The notes: generated from the sequence alone by a model not told the origin. DNA of 64,000 nucleotides from Megaleporinus macrocephalus (GCA_021613375.1 CM038719.1:36069747-36133746); one strand, 5' to 3'; counted from the stretch's first letter, positions 33,292-45,399 are shown. Numbers and translations are program-made.

Positions 33292-34209
33292 CATGATGTC
33301 ATGGATGGAAGTGAAATGTTAGTCATGATGGTGGGATGGAGGGTCACTTCAACAAATGGTTATACACTCATTGTCTATTTTATCAGCTCCACTTACCAAA
33401 TAGGAGAACTTTGTAGTTCTACACTTACAGAACGTAGTCCACCTGATTATCTGTATACTTTATTACCCTGTTCTTTAATGATCAGGACCTTCACAGGACC
33501 ACCACAGAGCAGATATTATTTGTGTGATGGGTCATTCTCAACACTGCAATGACTCTGACGTGGTGGTGGTGTGTTATTGTGGGTTGGAATAGTATGTGTG
33601 GATCAGACACAGCAGTGCTGCTGAAGATTTTAAACGCTGTGTCCACTCACTGTCCACTCTTTTAGACACTCCCATCTTGCTGGTCCACCTTGTAGATGTT
33701 AAGTTAGAGAAATAAGCTCTGAACTGCCAATGCACAGTCCTCTAGTCATCAGTGGTCTTCAATAGTCACACGACGGTGCCTACAAAACACTGCTGGCTGG
33801 ATATTTTTGATTGGTTGACTAATCTCACTCCAGCAGTGACACTGAGGTGTTTGATCACTGTGTGGGGAAGCAGTGGTGAAGCTAGTCTTTACATGTTCTG
33901 TATATCTGCAGATCACCAGCATGAAAGTGAAAGCTGTGGTATTGACTGTGAACGCTTTGTTTAAATGTTGTAAATTATAGGGGACAGATAATTGAACCCT
34001 GAAGCACACCACGGATGACAGTAACTGATACTGAGAGTACTGACTTCTGATCTCATCACAATGCAGCTTGCAAAGGTTTTTTTCATTCTTCACTTCATTT
34101 CTTGTCCTCTGCTGCCTCCCTGTGGTTCTTCTACTTAACCTTCTTCACCACCTGCTGAAAGACTCTAAAAACATCCCATCATGAAAATAACAATCTAACA
34201 GCAGCTGCA

Positions 34210-34248
34210 GGTTTTTGTACAGTGTTTCCACAGATATTCATCACTGTG
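34210..34248 (-). other. 23-RSS of V11
   Basis: Heptamer CACAGTG (34242-34248), 23-bp spacer, nonamer ACAAAAACC (34210-34218). Confidence 0.9.
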
Positions 34249-34676
34249 TGCTTCTCTCGCACAGTAATACACAGCTGAGTCCTCTACTGTCACACCAGAC
34301 AGCTGTAGATCCACCAAGCTGTGGGAATTGTCTCTGGTGATTCTAGTTCGGCCTCCAAATGATCCTGAATAGCCATTGCTGCCTGCATTGTTTGAAATAA
34401 AACCCACCCACTCCAGCCTGCTGCCTGATCCAGTGCATGTGGTGGTTTTCAAACTCAAATCCAGACCCCCTACAGAAGATTTTCAGAGTTTCTCCAGGTT
34501 TTAGCTGAACTGCAGTTTGTAATGATTCCATTCTTTGACATTTCACACCTGCTGAAACAAGTAAATATTAATTATTAATAATGTATTAATACTGTTACCC
34601 AGAGAAACAGTGTATCAATCAGGAACTCACTGCTGAAGGTGAGCAGTATCAGTAATAAGGAGAGCGTGTTCTTCAT
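34249..34676 (-). pseudogene. ighv: IGHV segment V11, frameshifted
   Basis: Leader exon 34631-34676 (MKNTLSLLLILLTFS) and V exon 34249-34548 are otherwise normal. An 11-bp deletion in FR2, at CCAG 34413-34416, removes TGGTTTTCCAG present in V12. The frame then shifts after HWIRQQAG. Downstream FR3 is recognisable in another frame ([20 protein letters not shown]). RSS and octamer are intact, so it could still recombine non-productively. Closest intact relative is V12. Confidence 0.93.
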
Positions 34677-34753
34677 GGTGAGTGTTGATGAGACTCTACT
34701 GCTCCACTCAGCTCAGCAGCACATAAGTACTGGATGGAGACACAACACACTGG

Positions 34754-34761
34754 ATTTGCAT
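34754..34761 (-). promoter_or_regulatory. Octamer of V11 promoter
   Basis: ATGCAAAT, 77 bp upstream of the V11 ATG. Confidence 0.8.
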
Positions 34762-35765
34762 CATGATATCATGAACACTTTTCTCATCTTCCTCTTTGTG
34801 TTCTGGGTGCAGATTTGTGTGCTTTGGTGAGGTCAGAGTTTGACGTGTTTCTGAGGACACATTTTGCCACTTTGAAAAAAATTAATCAACAAATAAACAA
34901 ACAGTTCATCAAAACGTTCCTCTATAATATCAGCTGCAGTTTCAGTGTTGTTCTCTCTGCAGTGTATGATTGTATCTTCCCTGAATGACCTTAAGTCACT
35001 CGAGTTAAAAACTAGCATGCCTCTGTGATGGCCATCACCACATGGTCTTGGAAACGCTTTAGCACATCAGCACCTTTAATTATCTTTAATAACGCTCTAT
35101 TTATTTATTTTATTCTGTTTAATGTGTGTCTTCTCTTGTACAATGTGTATAGTACTGTTATGCTGCAATTTCAATAGTGTTATCTTATCCTATACTTGAT
35201 TTGTGTGCTGTATGTGGAGAGAAAGTGTAGCTGATGTGTATATTTTATTACTAATCTGATCCAAAATGTGTTTTTTAATATGAACTAGTTTAAAGTCTTG
35301 GTAAGATCACATTCACTGTATATGAAATTTTCAGAACAATACAGAAATCATGTGATGACAAGAAGATGTAACAGTGTATTAAGGCCCAATAACAATCACA
35401 GGATATCTGTTCTGAGACCTATATGATCACCTGCTGGTCAGATAAAGGGGGTTGGGGGGATTTTACCTTTTTATTTTGTCCTAGATTTAAATATAGCCAT
35501 AAACTGTTAGCATCCATTCAGCATCAACTGCTTTTAGATTATTATATTGTGATGATGACATTGTCTTTTTTAATTCCTTGATGAAAGTTTATTGATTGAA
35601 GACCAAATACAATGTTTAAATATATAAATGATGTTTCTCTGATAAACTACTGTCAGTGCTGCATCTCAACACAATGCAGCTTATAAATATACAGGCACTT
35701 GTTCATTCTACACATTTCTTGCCTGCTGCTGCCCCCTGTGGGTATGAATGTAAGCAGCAGTTCCA

Positions 35766-35804
35766 TGTTTTTGTACAGTGTTTCCACAGATATTCATCAC
35801 TGTG
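35766..35804 (-). other. 23-RSS of V12
   Basis: Heptamer CACAGTG (35798-35804), 23-bp spacer, nonamer ACAAAAACA (35766-35774). Confidence 0.9.
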
Positions 35805-36243
35805 TGTTTCTCTCGCACAGTAATACACAGCTGAGTCCTCTACTGTCACACCAGACAGCTGTAGATCCACCAAGCTGCGGGAATTGTCTCTGGTGATTCT
35901 AGTTCGGCCTCGAAATGGTCCTGAATAGCCATTGCTGCCTGCATTGTTTGAAATAAAATCCACCCACTCCAGTGGTTTTCCAGCCTGCTGTCTGATCCAG
36001 TGCATGTGGTGGTCTCCAAACTTGAATCCAGATCCCCTACAGAAGATTTTCAGAGTTTCTCCAGGTTTTAGCTGAACTGCAGTTTGTAATGATTCCATAC
36101 TTTGACATTTCACACCTGCTGAAACAAGTAAATATTAATTATTAATGATGTATTAATGCTGTTACACAGAGAAACAGTGTATCAATCAGGAACTCACTGC
36201 TGAAGGTGAGCAGTATCAGTAATAAGGAGAGCGTGTTCTTCAT
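35805..36243 (-). CDS. ighv: IGHV segment V12, family C, intact
   Basis: Leader exon 36198-36243, V exon 35805-36115. Frame open: [50 protein letters not shown]2 FISNNAGSNGY, FR3 [27 protein letters not shown]. It belongs with V11, V14 and V23 in a subgroup with DHHMHW and SLVDLQL. The CCACAGGGGGCAGCAG element lies only 24 bp past the nonamer, against about 85 in most others. Confidence 0.94.
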
Positions 36244-36320
36244 GGTGAGTGTTGATGAGACTCTACTGCTCCACTCAGCTCAGCAGCACATAAGTACTGG
36301 ATGGAGACACAACACACTGG

Positions 36321-36328
36321 ATTTGCAT
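36321..36328 (-). promoter_or_regulatory. Octamer of V12 promoter
   Basis: ATGCAAAT, 77 bp upstream of the V12 ATG. Confidence 0.85.
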
Positions 36329-36329
36329 C

Positions 36330-37320
36330 ATGATGTCATGAATCATCACTTTCTCAGGTCTGCGTGATCTGTGTTTACTCATGTTGTTTATCATGTTGTT
36401 ATTTTCAGGTGTGTCTAGATGAATTGATCAATAATGTGTATCATATATATAATTAAATAAGATTGGTTTTAATTGTGTTTAGCTACATTATAGTCTTTAT
36501 TGTACAGATCTGTTGTGATTTAGTAAATCAGCCAATAATGTTTTCAGATCTTCTTCACACTTGAGTAAATCTTTCATGTTTGAGAGTGAGAGAAGATCAA
36601 GCTCCACTTCTACTTCAGATCTGAAAACATCCACAGGTGTTTCTGTCCATTCTTCCACTTTGAGAAGACACCTCAACGCTATGGGGTCTGAAAGGATGTG
36701 TAGCTGTTCTAGAAGCTCCTCACTGAGAAAAGCAGATACAGACACATCAAACAAAGAAGCTGCTGCTGTTCTCAGAACAATGGTCTGACCACCCCAGAGT
36801 CCAGAATCTCAACATCACTGAATGTGGTGAAACTGAATAAACTGAAGGTAAATCAGCTGAAAAGAATGGACGCTGTGATAAAGGATAGAAACAGATGGAA
36901 TAAAAACTGCCAAATATGTATCATAATAATATCATAGAGGTTAAGGGACCTTGGTGGGCTAAAACTTGTAAACACCTCTTGTGATGCCATGTCAGGGGTA
37001 CGCTAACAACACTCTAGTATCCTCTGGGGATAGCAGGCAACCACCTAGCACAGCAACAACCTACCAACACATTAGTAACCACCTGGAACATCATATTAAT
37101 TATTAAACTGCTGCTCCTGTGATGTCAGTGCTAATTTCCATTAAAGTCTTTAAGTAGTTACTAGATGTTTGTCCAGTTTCCTGTGTAGCAAATGTTATTG
37201 AACAGATTGAAAAGCAGTTCAGTCGATCAGATTTTGAACTGAGTCTGTTTTTACTTTCTCAAATAAATTATTTCACATGTATATGAGTTTTTAATGAAAG
37301 CATCAGCAGAACAGAGAATC
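36330..37320. repeat. Segmental duplication D6, left copy
   Basis: Region upstream of V12 that matches the region upstream of V24 (59155-60190). It contains a possible transposase scrap on the plus strand (CCCCAGAGTCCAGA, as in …PPQSPDLN…, better preserved at 59622) but no gene. Confidence 0.75.
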
Positions 37321-37767
37321 TAAACCAGATTACTGCAGCACAAAAGAGAGTGATTAATAACTTTTTCCATTTACATTATTCAGATTAAAATCTGTAATTT
37401 TGTTTGCAGTGCTTTTCCGTCACTACGGCTGGTGAGAAAAGAGGGTGGGCTGTGACCCCCTTCATTTACAGCCTGCCACTGTACAAGCAGCAGAGTGTAA
37501 ACGTCCCTGTATATGACATTAATTGTTTAAAACTGTTCTTGATGAAGAGTTTATGCTAAAGAAACCTGACTCTAACTTTATATGGTATATAAATTGTGTT
37601 GGTCTGTCCTGATTCTTAACAATGTTATTATACCCTGTTTATTCTACACTTCATTTCTTATCCTCTGCTGCCCCCTGTGGTTGTTCTGCTTAATGTTCAT
37701 CACCACCTGCTGAAGCTCAGACTGAATAACATCCCCTCATTAAAATAAACATCTAACAGCAGCTGCA

Positions 37768-37806
37768 GGTTTTTGTACAGTGTTTCCACAGATATTCATC
37801 ACTGTG
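37768..37806 (-). other. 23-RSS of V13
   Basis: Heptamer CACAGTG (37800-37806), 23-bp spacer, nonamer ACAAAAACC (37768-37776). Confidence 0.92.
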
Positions 37807-38249
37807 TGTCTCTCTCTCTCGCACAGTAATACACAGCTGAGTCCTCTACTGTCACTCCAGACAGTTTCAGATACACCATGCTGTTGGAATTGTCTCTGCT
37901 GATTTCAGTTCGCCCTTGAATTGATGCTGCATAGCCTGTGCTGCCTCCACCATTCGAAATATATCCCATCCACTCCAGTGGTTTTCCAGCCTGTTGTCTG
38001 ATCCACTGCATGTAGTAGCTGCTAAAAGTGAATCCAGATCCTCTACAGGAGAGACTCAGAGTTTCTCCAGGTTTTAGCTGAACTGCAGTTTGTAATGATT
38101 CCATACTTTGACATTTCACACCTGCTGAAGAAAATAAATATTAATTATTAATGATGTATTAATGCTGTTACACAGAGAAACAGTGTATCAATCAGGAACT
38201 CACTGCTGAAGGTGAGCAGTATCAGTAATAAGGAGAGCATGTTCTTCAT
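37807..38249 (-). CDS. ighv: IGHV segment V13, family C, intact
   Basis: Leader exon 38204-38249 (MKNMLSLLLILLTFS), V exon 37807-38121. Open: [42 protein letters not shown]2 YISNGGGSTGYAAS, FR3 [29 protein letters not shown] expansion at the 3' end adds residues before the heptamer (CARERDT against CARDT), giving a longer germline CDR3 start than its relatives. Confidence 0.94.
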
Positions 38250-38326
38250 GGTGAGTGTTGATGAGACTCTACTGCTCCACTCAGCTCAGCAGCACATAAG
38301 TACTGGATGGAGACACAACACACTGG

Positions 38327-38334
38327 ATTTGCAT
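38327..38334 (-). promoter_or_regulatory. Octamer of V13 promoter
   Basis: ATGCAAAT, 77 bp upstream of the V13 ATG. Confidence 0.85.
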
Positions 38335-38339
38335 CATGA

Positions 38340-39400
38340 TGTCAGCGGTACTGAGGCCTCCATGCAGTTTACAGTAGATACACAGCTACAGGTCAGTTCA
38401 GGAGTCCTGTGATGAGAATATTATGATCGTTATTAGAACATTATTAAAATTAGCTGCAGCATATGTTTGGATTCTAAGAAGATTTTAAATGTACTTTAGT
38501 TACTGGCTCTGGTTTTATTTATATTACAGTCTATAGTAGGAGATGGTTCATCCTGTTTGCTGGGTGCTTCATCAGATTATAATACAGGAGTTCTCAGGGT
38601 CCAGTTTACTAAGAGGTCTTTACTGTCTTTCCTGTAACTCATATACATGGGAAGGAATTGTTGTCTTTCAGGTTCCATAGAGCAACATGCAACAGCAACA
38701 CGTACAGATATCATAACATATCATAATATTCAGATGTTCAGATGAAGATCAGTAAATGAGACGTATCTGATTTGATTACATCAGTCATGAAGTAAGACTG
38801 AATCTGATTATGTAGCATCACTATAATGAACACTGGTATGAACATGGGTTTAATGAGGTTTTGAACTTTTTACCTTGTAGGAATGTAGTATTCTTACTGA
38901 TTTTGTTTTTTTTATATTTCACTCTATATTAAGTGATGGTTCTTCCTACATGCTGTATGATTCATTATCATATACTACAGTCATTCTGCTCTGAAATGGA
39001 GTTCTATACATTTAATTAGAGCATAAAATACTATTTGTAGGAAATACTATTTGTGATGTTGTGCATTAAAAATGCAACAAATGTAAAATAATAATTAAAT
39101 TAATATCAAGAAGCCTCATATTTAAAAAGCTGTGACTGAATTTAGCTGATCACAGTAATTTACTGACATTAACTAGAACAGATCACTGCAGTTTACTATT
39201 TAATAAAATTAGTTTAACTAGTTTTCTAAATACTTTCCACTGTGAATAAAACATTGTAGCTCTTGTTGTCTAGTTTATGATCAACACTGTATGAGTTGTA
39301 ACTAAATTATAAAAAGTCATATGATACATAATTCCAAACACTGCTCTACTGAACTGTGTACAGTTCTGACCCTACAGGTTCATTCTGCACTTCATTTGTT
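38340..39400. other. Intergenic, no gene recognised
   Basis: AT-rich sequence between V13 and V14, with stop codons in all frames and no recognisable mobile element. Confidence 0.5.
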
Positions 39401-39501
39401 CTCCTCTGCTGCCCCCTGTGGTTGTTCTACTAAACCTTCAACACCACCTGCTGAAGCTCAGACTGTGAATAACATCCCATCATAAAAATAAACACAGAGC
39501 A

Positions 39502-39540
39502 GGTTTTTGTACAGAGTTTCCACAGATATTCATCACTATG
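39502..39540 (-). other. 23-RSS of V14 with damaged heptamer
   Basis: Heptamer CATAGTG (39534-39540): the third base of the essential CAC is mutated. Spacer 23 bp, nonamer ACAAAAACC (39502-39510). Confidence 0.88.
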
Positions 39541-39979
39541 AGCTTCTCTTGCACAGTAATACACAGCTGAGTCCTCTACTGTCACACCAGACAGCTGTAG
39601 ATCCACCAAGCTGTGGGAATTGTCTCTGGTGATTTTAGTTCGGCCTCAAAATGATCCTGAATAGCCATTGCTACCTGCATTGTTCGAAATAAAACCCACC
39701 CACTCCAGTGGCTTTCCAGCCTGCTGTCTGATCCAGTGCATGTGGTGGTCTCCAAACTTGAATCCAGACCCCCTACAGAAGATTTTCAGACTTTCTCCAG
39801 GTTTTAGCTGAACTGCAGTTTGTAATGATTCCATACTTTGACATTTCACACCTGCTGAAACAAGTAAATATTAATTATTAATGATGTATTAATGCTGTTA
39901 CACAGAGAAACAGTGTATCAATCAGGAACTCACTGCTGAAGGTGAGCAGTATCAGTAATAAGGAGAGCGTGTTCTTCAT
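39541..39979 (-). pseudogene. ighv: IGHV segment V14, nonsense mutation
   Basis: Leader exon 39934-39979 intact, V exon 39541-39851. A TGA at 39646-39648 replaces the CGA of SF-R-GR at the start of FR3 (a CpG transition; V12 and V23 keep CGA). FR1-FR2 (LKIFCRGSGFKFGDHHMHW, WIRQQAGKPLEWVG) and FR3 beyond the stop remain normal. With the defective heptamer, both coding and recombination functions are hit. Confidence 0.93.
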
Positions 39980-40056
39980 GGTGAGTGTTGATGAGACTCT
40001 ACTGCTCCACTCAGCTCAGCAGCACATAAGTACTGGATGGAGACACAACACACTGG

Positions 40057-40064
40057 ATTTGCAT
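40057..40064 (-). promoter_or_regulatory. Octamer of V14 promoter
   Basis: ATGCAAAT, 77 bp upstream of the V14 ATG. Confidence 0.8.
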
Positions 40065-41321
40065 CATGATGTCATGGATGGAAGTGAATATTGTGCGTGT
40101 TGGGTCACTGCTACATAAAAAACTCTTCAATTATTGTCTGACTCTAGTGAAGAGCTGGATTTAGTTTGAATGAAGAGAGTGAAGTTTTGTGGATGTACTT
40201 TCCCTAAAAGACTTGGGTGATAATTTATTATTTTAACAGTTTATTTTTGACATTAGACTCATAGTTCCAGGGCTATACTAAAAATCTCAATTAACCTCCA
40301 AATATATCTTGGTTTATTTACTACATCTGGAGTAATTGTGTAAATTAGATTTTTCATTGAACCATTTCTTTGATCTTATAGTCCATTTCTGGCTGCTTGC
40401 TACGACTGGCATGTACAAAATGTCCTGTACGATGTTTATTACTCGAGTTAGTTCATTACGGTTATTTATGGTGGTGATATTGAATATTGCACTGTTTAGG
40501 AGTTCAGTGTAGTTAACCTCAGCAGCTGTGGTTTGATCATATCTTCTTGTCAGCAGTTCTGTGTTTTTGCTGCCTTCCTTGACTGTTGGCAGTTTTCAAA
40601 TAAAGGCTGATTCAAGTTTTTCTTCACTGCACACAGATGTAGTGATTTTATTATTAACCAATCATATATTCAGTCCTGTATAACTTGTAAATATATTAGG
40701 AGTTGGGTCTGTATTGCATGCCATGTGATATGTCATGTTATGAAGCTGCAACATCTTATATATATTAAACTGTGTGGTGTTTCTGGGTGAATCTCAAAAA
40801 CATGGAAACGTTTGGACACTGTTTGTGTTGAGCTTCAACTCTTGTCCTCTACTGCCTCCTGTAGTCTTAACCCTGAATCTCTGAAAAACACCAGTACTGT
40901 ACTGGTACATGCCTAACTGAGGGCAGTGAACATGTTAACTCTTATACAGTCATTTAAATCATTTACATCAGTGTCTGCAGAGCATCAACTTCACTTCTTT
41001 ATTATTGTCTGACATCGACATACACATTCAGGTTACTCAAGAGTTAGTGAAGGTTTGATCAAACAGTCTGTCCACCATCCTCAGTTTACTCAACTTAGTA
41101 TTAAATCAGACCTGAGACTAAGTTATAAATGATACTGATAAGTAATATGAATAAGGCCAATGCAAATAACTACATGAAAAGTATTAATTCAAAAACAGTA
41201 AATTATGATGTTTAATCAGATCAATATACCTGTATTTATATGAGCTGTGCAATGATCAGACTCGAAGAAGCTTTAGATTCTGAAATATGAAGGCAGAACA
41301 AACCATCAAACAGCAGCTGCA

Positions 41322-41359
41322 GGTTTTTGTACAGTGTTTCACAGATATTCATCACTGTG
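41322..41359 (-). other. RSS of V15 with 22-bp spacer
   Basis: Heptamer CACAGTG (41353-41359), nonamer ACAAAAACC (41322-41330). The spacer lacks one base of a C pair (TTTCACAG for TTTCCACAG). Confidence 0.9.
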
Positions 41360-41556
41360 TGTCTCTCTCGCACAGTAATACACAGCTGAGTCCTCTACTG
41401 TCACACCAGACAGTTTCAGATACACCATGCTGTTAGAATTATCTCTGCTGATTTCAGTTCGGCCTTGAAAAGATTGTGCGTAGTAACCGCCAGTTCGTCC
41501 CATCCACTCCAGCGGTTTTCCAGTCTGTTGTTTGATCCAGTGCATGCGGTAGCGGT
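41360..41556 (-). pseudogene. ighv: IGHV segment V15, 5'-truncated
   Basis: Only the end of CDR1, FR2 and FR3 remain: [50 protein letters not shown]1, intron and leader are deleted, and the exon runs straight into the promoter block (AACACACTGGATTTGCAT on plus). FR3 has no stop. Its right-unit partner V18 keeps FR1 but has other lesions. Confidence 0.92.
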
Positions 41557-41569
41557 AACAACACACTGG

Positions 41570-41577
41570 ATTTGCAT
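41570..41577 (-). promoter_or_regulatory. Octamer abutting truncated V15
   Basis: ATGCAAAT about 14 bp from the truncated exon, brought there by deletion of leader and FR1. Confidence 0.8.
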
Positions 41578-43186
41578 CATGATGTCATGGATATTCAGAT
41601 CTTCACGTGATGATGTTATAAAGAAAATGTTTGAAGTCAGGATTTCAGGATAAGGTATGATACCAGAGTGCTGACTGTGGTCATATTATGTCATCATTAT
41701 ATCTTTATCATTGTTATTATTATGATGATGGAAACTGAACTTATGGGGAAATGAGTTTGAAGTGGTGTTGACCATTATGATCTTGTAGAAATGTAATTTT
41801 ATTAATATCTTTAATTATATTTCAGTCTAAGTGATGTGAGTTAAGTGAGTTATGTGATGGTTCTTCTTGCAGGCTGTGTGCTTCATTATGATATAATACA
41901 GTCATTTCTTGTGAAATGGAGTTTATAAATGTGGAAACACTATAAACACTGTGTGTATAAAAGTAGATGACTGAATTACTACTGAAGAGTCTGAATCTGA
42001 AAGCTGAATCTGAAGAACAGATTCTGATGGCAGCTTCTACTAAAATGTTCATATCAGTGATTAGAAAAGAGCTTAAGTTCTAAAACTATGACACCCCCAG
42101 CGAACAGAGAGAACAACAAGGATTTTAATGTAATCGTAAGAAAAAATAACTGGAAAACATTCTTTTATTGATTATTGTTTGTTCATCTAAAATATGTAAA
42201 TGGAAGTCATTGATTACATTGGTGCCATCATCAGGAGATCACCAATCCCGGTGGTGCCACAGTCATCCATGAGTGAGACTCCAAGAGACCACAGTTGTCC
42301 TCGTAATCTCTGAGTAAACAGTATCACTCAACACACTCCTGACCAGTGGAGTCCAAACAGAACTGGCAGCTCCAAGTGCTGTAAATACACTTCACTGTAA
42401 ATTAACCCATTACCATATATTCCCATACAGAAGTTTAGCCCCACCCACTCACTCTGAAAGTTTAAGGACTGTTTTAGTGGGCTTGAATAAGGAACAATAT
42501 AGTGCAGCCAGTAAGAACAGAGCTCATTTACATATATCAGTCTTAAAGGCACAGTAAGAGGAAAAATAGTCTGTTTAATATAAGAGATAAAGAGAGGTTT
42601 AAAAATTGTAATATAAGATAAACTATCAGTATTTTAATAAATAAAATCACACAATAGTTAAACAGTAAACCTCACAGTCAAAATTACAAGATACATATAA
42701 GATAAAGTTATTATGATATTAATGATTTTGCCTAAACTTACTAGAAACACTGAAAACTTGATTTCCAGACATTAAAACAGAGAACAAGACAGAAACACAA
42801 TCAAAGCTCTATAATATATTACTGCACAATTTCTATTTCTTTACTTTAACACATCAGAAAACAATGAATCATGTGATGTAATTGTTGATCAGGACACATT
42901 TTACGTTTTTTAGTTTCTCCTGATTAAATATGATCACTTGGATTTCTGTTAAAGTGGTGATTGTTTGAATTTGAAGGTTTTGCTACTACAGAATTAAATA
43001 TTATATAATATAACCTGATCTACTGAACTGTGGACAGTGCTGAGTCTACAGTCTCATTCTGCACTACATTTCTTCTCCTCTGCTGCCCCCCTTTGTTTTT
43101 TCTGCTTCAACCTTCTTTACCACCTGCTGAAACTCAGACTGTAAATAACATCCCATCATTAGAATAACCATCTAACAGCAGCTGCA

Positions 43187-43225
43187 GGTTTTTGTACAGA
43201 GTTTCCACAGATATTCATCACTGTG
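43187..43225 (-). other. 23-RSS of V16
   Basis: Heptamer CACAGTG (43219-43225), 23-bp spacer, nonamer ACAAAAACC (43187-43195). Confidence 0.92.
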
Positions 43226-43662
43226 TCTCTCTCGCACAGTAATACACAGCTGAGTCCTCTACTGTCATTCCAGACAGTTTCAGATACACCATGCTGTTGG
43301 AATTGTCTCTGCTAAATTCAGTTCGGCCTTGAAATGATGCTGCGTAGCTTTTGCTACCTCCACTGCTCGAAATATATCCCATCCACTCCAGTGGTTTTCC
43401 AGCCTGTTGTCTGATCCAGTGCATGTCGTAGCTGCTAAAAGTGAATCCAGATCCTCTACAGGAGAGACTCAGAGTTTCTCCAGGTTTTAGCTGAACTGCA
43501 GTTTCTAATGATTCCATACTTTGACATTTCACACCTGCTGAAACAAGTAAATATTAATTATTAATGATGTATTAATGCTGTTACACAGAGAAACAGTGTA
43601 TCAATCAGGAACTCACTGCTGAAGGTGAGCAGTATCAGTAATAAGGAGAGCGTGTTCTTCAT
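43226..43662 (-). CDS. ighv: IGHV segment V16, family C, intact
   Basis: Leader exon 43617-43662 (MKNTLSLLLILLTFS), V exon 43226-43534. Open: [50 protein letters not shown]2 YISSSGGSKSYAAS, FR3 [29 protein letters not shown]4 partner of V19, from which it differs most in CDR2 (V19: RVYSHGRTTEY). Confidence 0.94.
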
Positions 43663-43739
43663 GGTGAGTGTTGATGAGACTCTACTGCTCCACTCAGCTC
43701 AGCAGCACATAAGTACTGGATGGAGACACAACACACTGG

Positions 43740-43747
43740 ATTTGCAT
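43740..43747 (-). promoter_or_regulatory. Octamer of V16 promoter
   Basis: ATGCAAAT, 77 bp upstream of the V16 ATG. Confidence 0.85.
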
Positions 43748-45136
43748 CATGATGTCATGGATGGGAATCAAATATAAGTTGTGATGTGATGGAGAAGGTA
43801 ATATCACACCTCCAGTCCAGTTCACTGTTAGAGAGTGCTGGTGGAGGATGGACATCACAAAGCTGCAGAGATGAACTGCTCTCACGCTCTCATGTCTACT
43901 TTCCCTGTAACAGCACTTTCATGAGTAGAACAGAAAATCTTACATACCTGCTTTTACTCTGAATCACATTAATTAATAATCCTATATACTCATATCATTC
44001 AGATCATCTTCTTATTTCTTCTTTTCCTTCTTCTTTATTCTTTTAAGCACTACTTTATCCTGCAGGTTTCAAAACACCAACATTGATTCACTCCAGAATG
44101 TTCTGTCTGACTGTGAGAGGCACGTCTATATAGAGAGTTTGATTGGATGTATAGTTTCCACTTAGCAAACATTCATAGTATATGCGACTCTGAGAGCCTG
44201 AAATACCAAATCAACCACCAAGTAACATCCCAACAACAACCACATCCTTAAATTAAACCTTTTACTATTTAATCTAGGAACATTTAGTGTCCAGTTACTT
44301 TTGACTTAGATTAGTTCAAATAGAATGAAGCACAATCACAATACAGTGATGTGACTGATCATGTTTTCCTGCCACAAAATGTATTTTATGACACAAACTA
44401 ACTAAAAATCCCAGAATTATCATCTTAGTTAAATTATAATTTTTACATACACTACCAGTGAAAAGTTTGGACACATCTGAACATATATTCTTATAATAAT
44501 GAAGAAACTTTGATCTAAAAGAGTTGAAAGATGAGTTTAAATAGTGAAGGTGGTGTATATTTACAAAAATATCTCTAAAAGAAACGTTTTACATTTCAAT
44601 AAAAATAACAATAAATATTTTTATAACACCTATAAACACCTTCAGACTGTTTTTCACAAACAACAAGATCTCAGCATGTGTACTATTCTTCTTCAGTCCT
44701 GTTAGAGAAGCAGCTCATGTGGCTCCTCATGAAGCAGAATATTAAAAATATATAAACCTGCAACAGAGCAAATGAGCTCATTTCTAAAAGACCCTCTAAA
44801 CATTCGTTAAACACAACCAGATGTTTCATTCTGCTCCAGGAATAATTCTATACCTCTTATTTTATAGTTTTGATCTCTTCACAATTACTCACTAATATTA
44901 TTACTATTAAAATAGTACAAATGAGAACAACCTGGCTAGGGGTCTTTGGCTGGTGTATTTGCTTTGGTCAGAGGAAGAAGGACAGATACAGTGCTGGAGA
45001 AGTTCAGGGACTGTTCTGCACTTCATTTCTTGTTCTCTGCTGCCCCCTGTGGATGTTCTACTGAATGTTCTTCAACACCTGCTGAAAAGACTGAATAACA
45101 TCTCTTAACAAAAATAGACATTTAACAGCAGCTGCA

Positions 45137-45175
45137 GGTTTTTGTACAGTGTTTCCACAGATATTCATCACTGTG
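45137..45175 (-). other. 23-RSS of V17
   Basis: Heptamer CACAGTG (45169-45175), 23-bp spacer, nonamer ACAAAAACC (45137-45145). Confidence 0.9.
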
Positions 45176-45360
45176 TGTCTCTCGCACAGTAATACACAGC
45201 TGAGTCCTCTACTGTCACACCAGACAGTTTCAGATACACCATGCTGTTGGAGACATCTCTGATTTCTATTCTTCCTTGAAAAGACTTTGCTTAGCTACTG
45301 TCACTTCTTCCCATCCACTCCAGCGGTTTACCAGCCTGTTGTCTGATCCAGTGTATGTAG
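45176..45360 (-). pseudogene. ighv: IGHV segment V17, 5'-truncated with stop
   Basis: Begins at [19 protein letters not shown]1, intron and leader are deleted and the exon joins the promoter block (ACTGGACAGATGGAGACAC). A TAA (45291-45293) replaces TAC in SSYAKSFQ, the form kept by V20 and V27. FR3 reads [18 protein letters not shown] and ends YYCARDT. Because the partner V20 is intact, the decay postdates the D4 duplication. Confidence 0.92.
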
Positions 45361-45391
45361 ACACTGGACAGATGGAGACACAACACACTGG

Positions 45392-45399
45392 ATTTGCAT
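45392..45399 (-). promoter_or_regulatory. Octamer abutting truncated V17
   Basis: ATGCAAAT, 31 bp from the broken exon end. Confidence 0.75.

Larger units (their letters stand above)
33150..36000. repeat. Segmental duplication D3, left copy
   Basis: V10 leader to V12 block. Colinear with 54150-56960 about 21 kb to the right, including the dispersed repeat (33355-33860) and the V11 and V12 positions. The gaps V10-V11 and V11-V12 hold no other gene. Confidence 0.8.

Noticed and set aside
34195..34248. Peptide HSDEYLWKHCTKT read through the RSS in many family C genes
   Set aside because: It is the translated RSS. Conservation is explained by recombination signal constraint and shared descent.
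36497..36754. 85-codon minus-strand frame, related stretches at 23870 and 59441
   Set aside because: Shared repeat sequence with inconsistent frames between copies. The plus strand hints at a transposase scrap (PPQSPDLN at 59622), too short to name.
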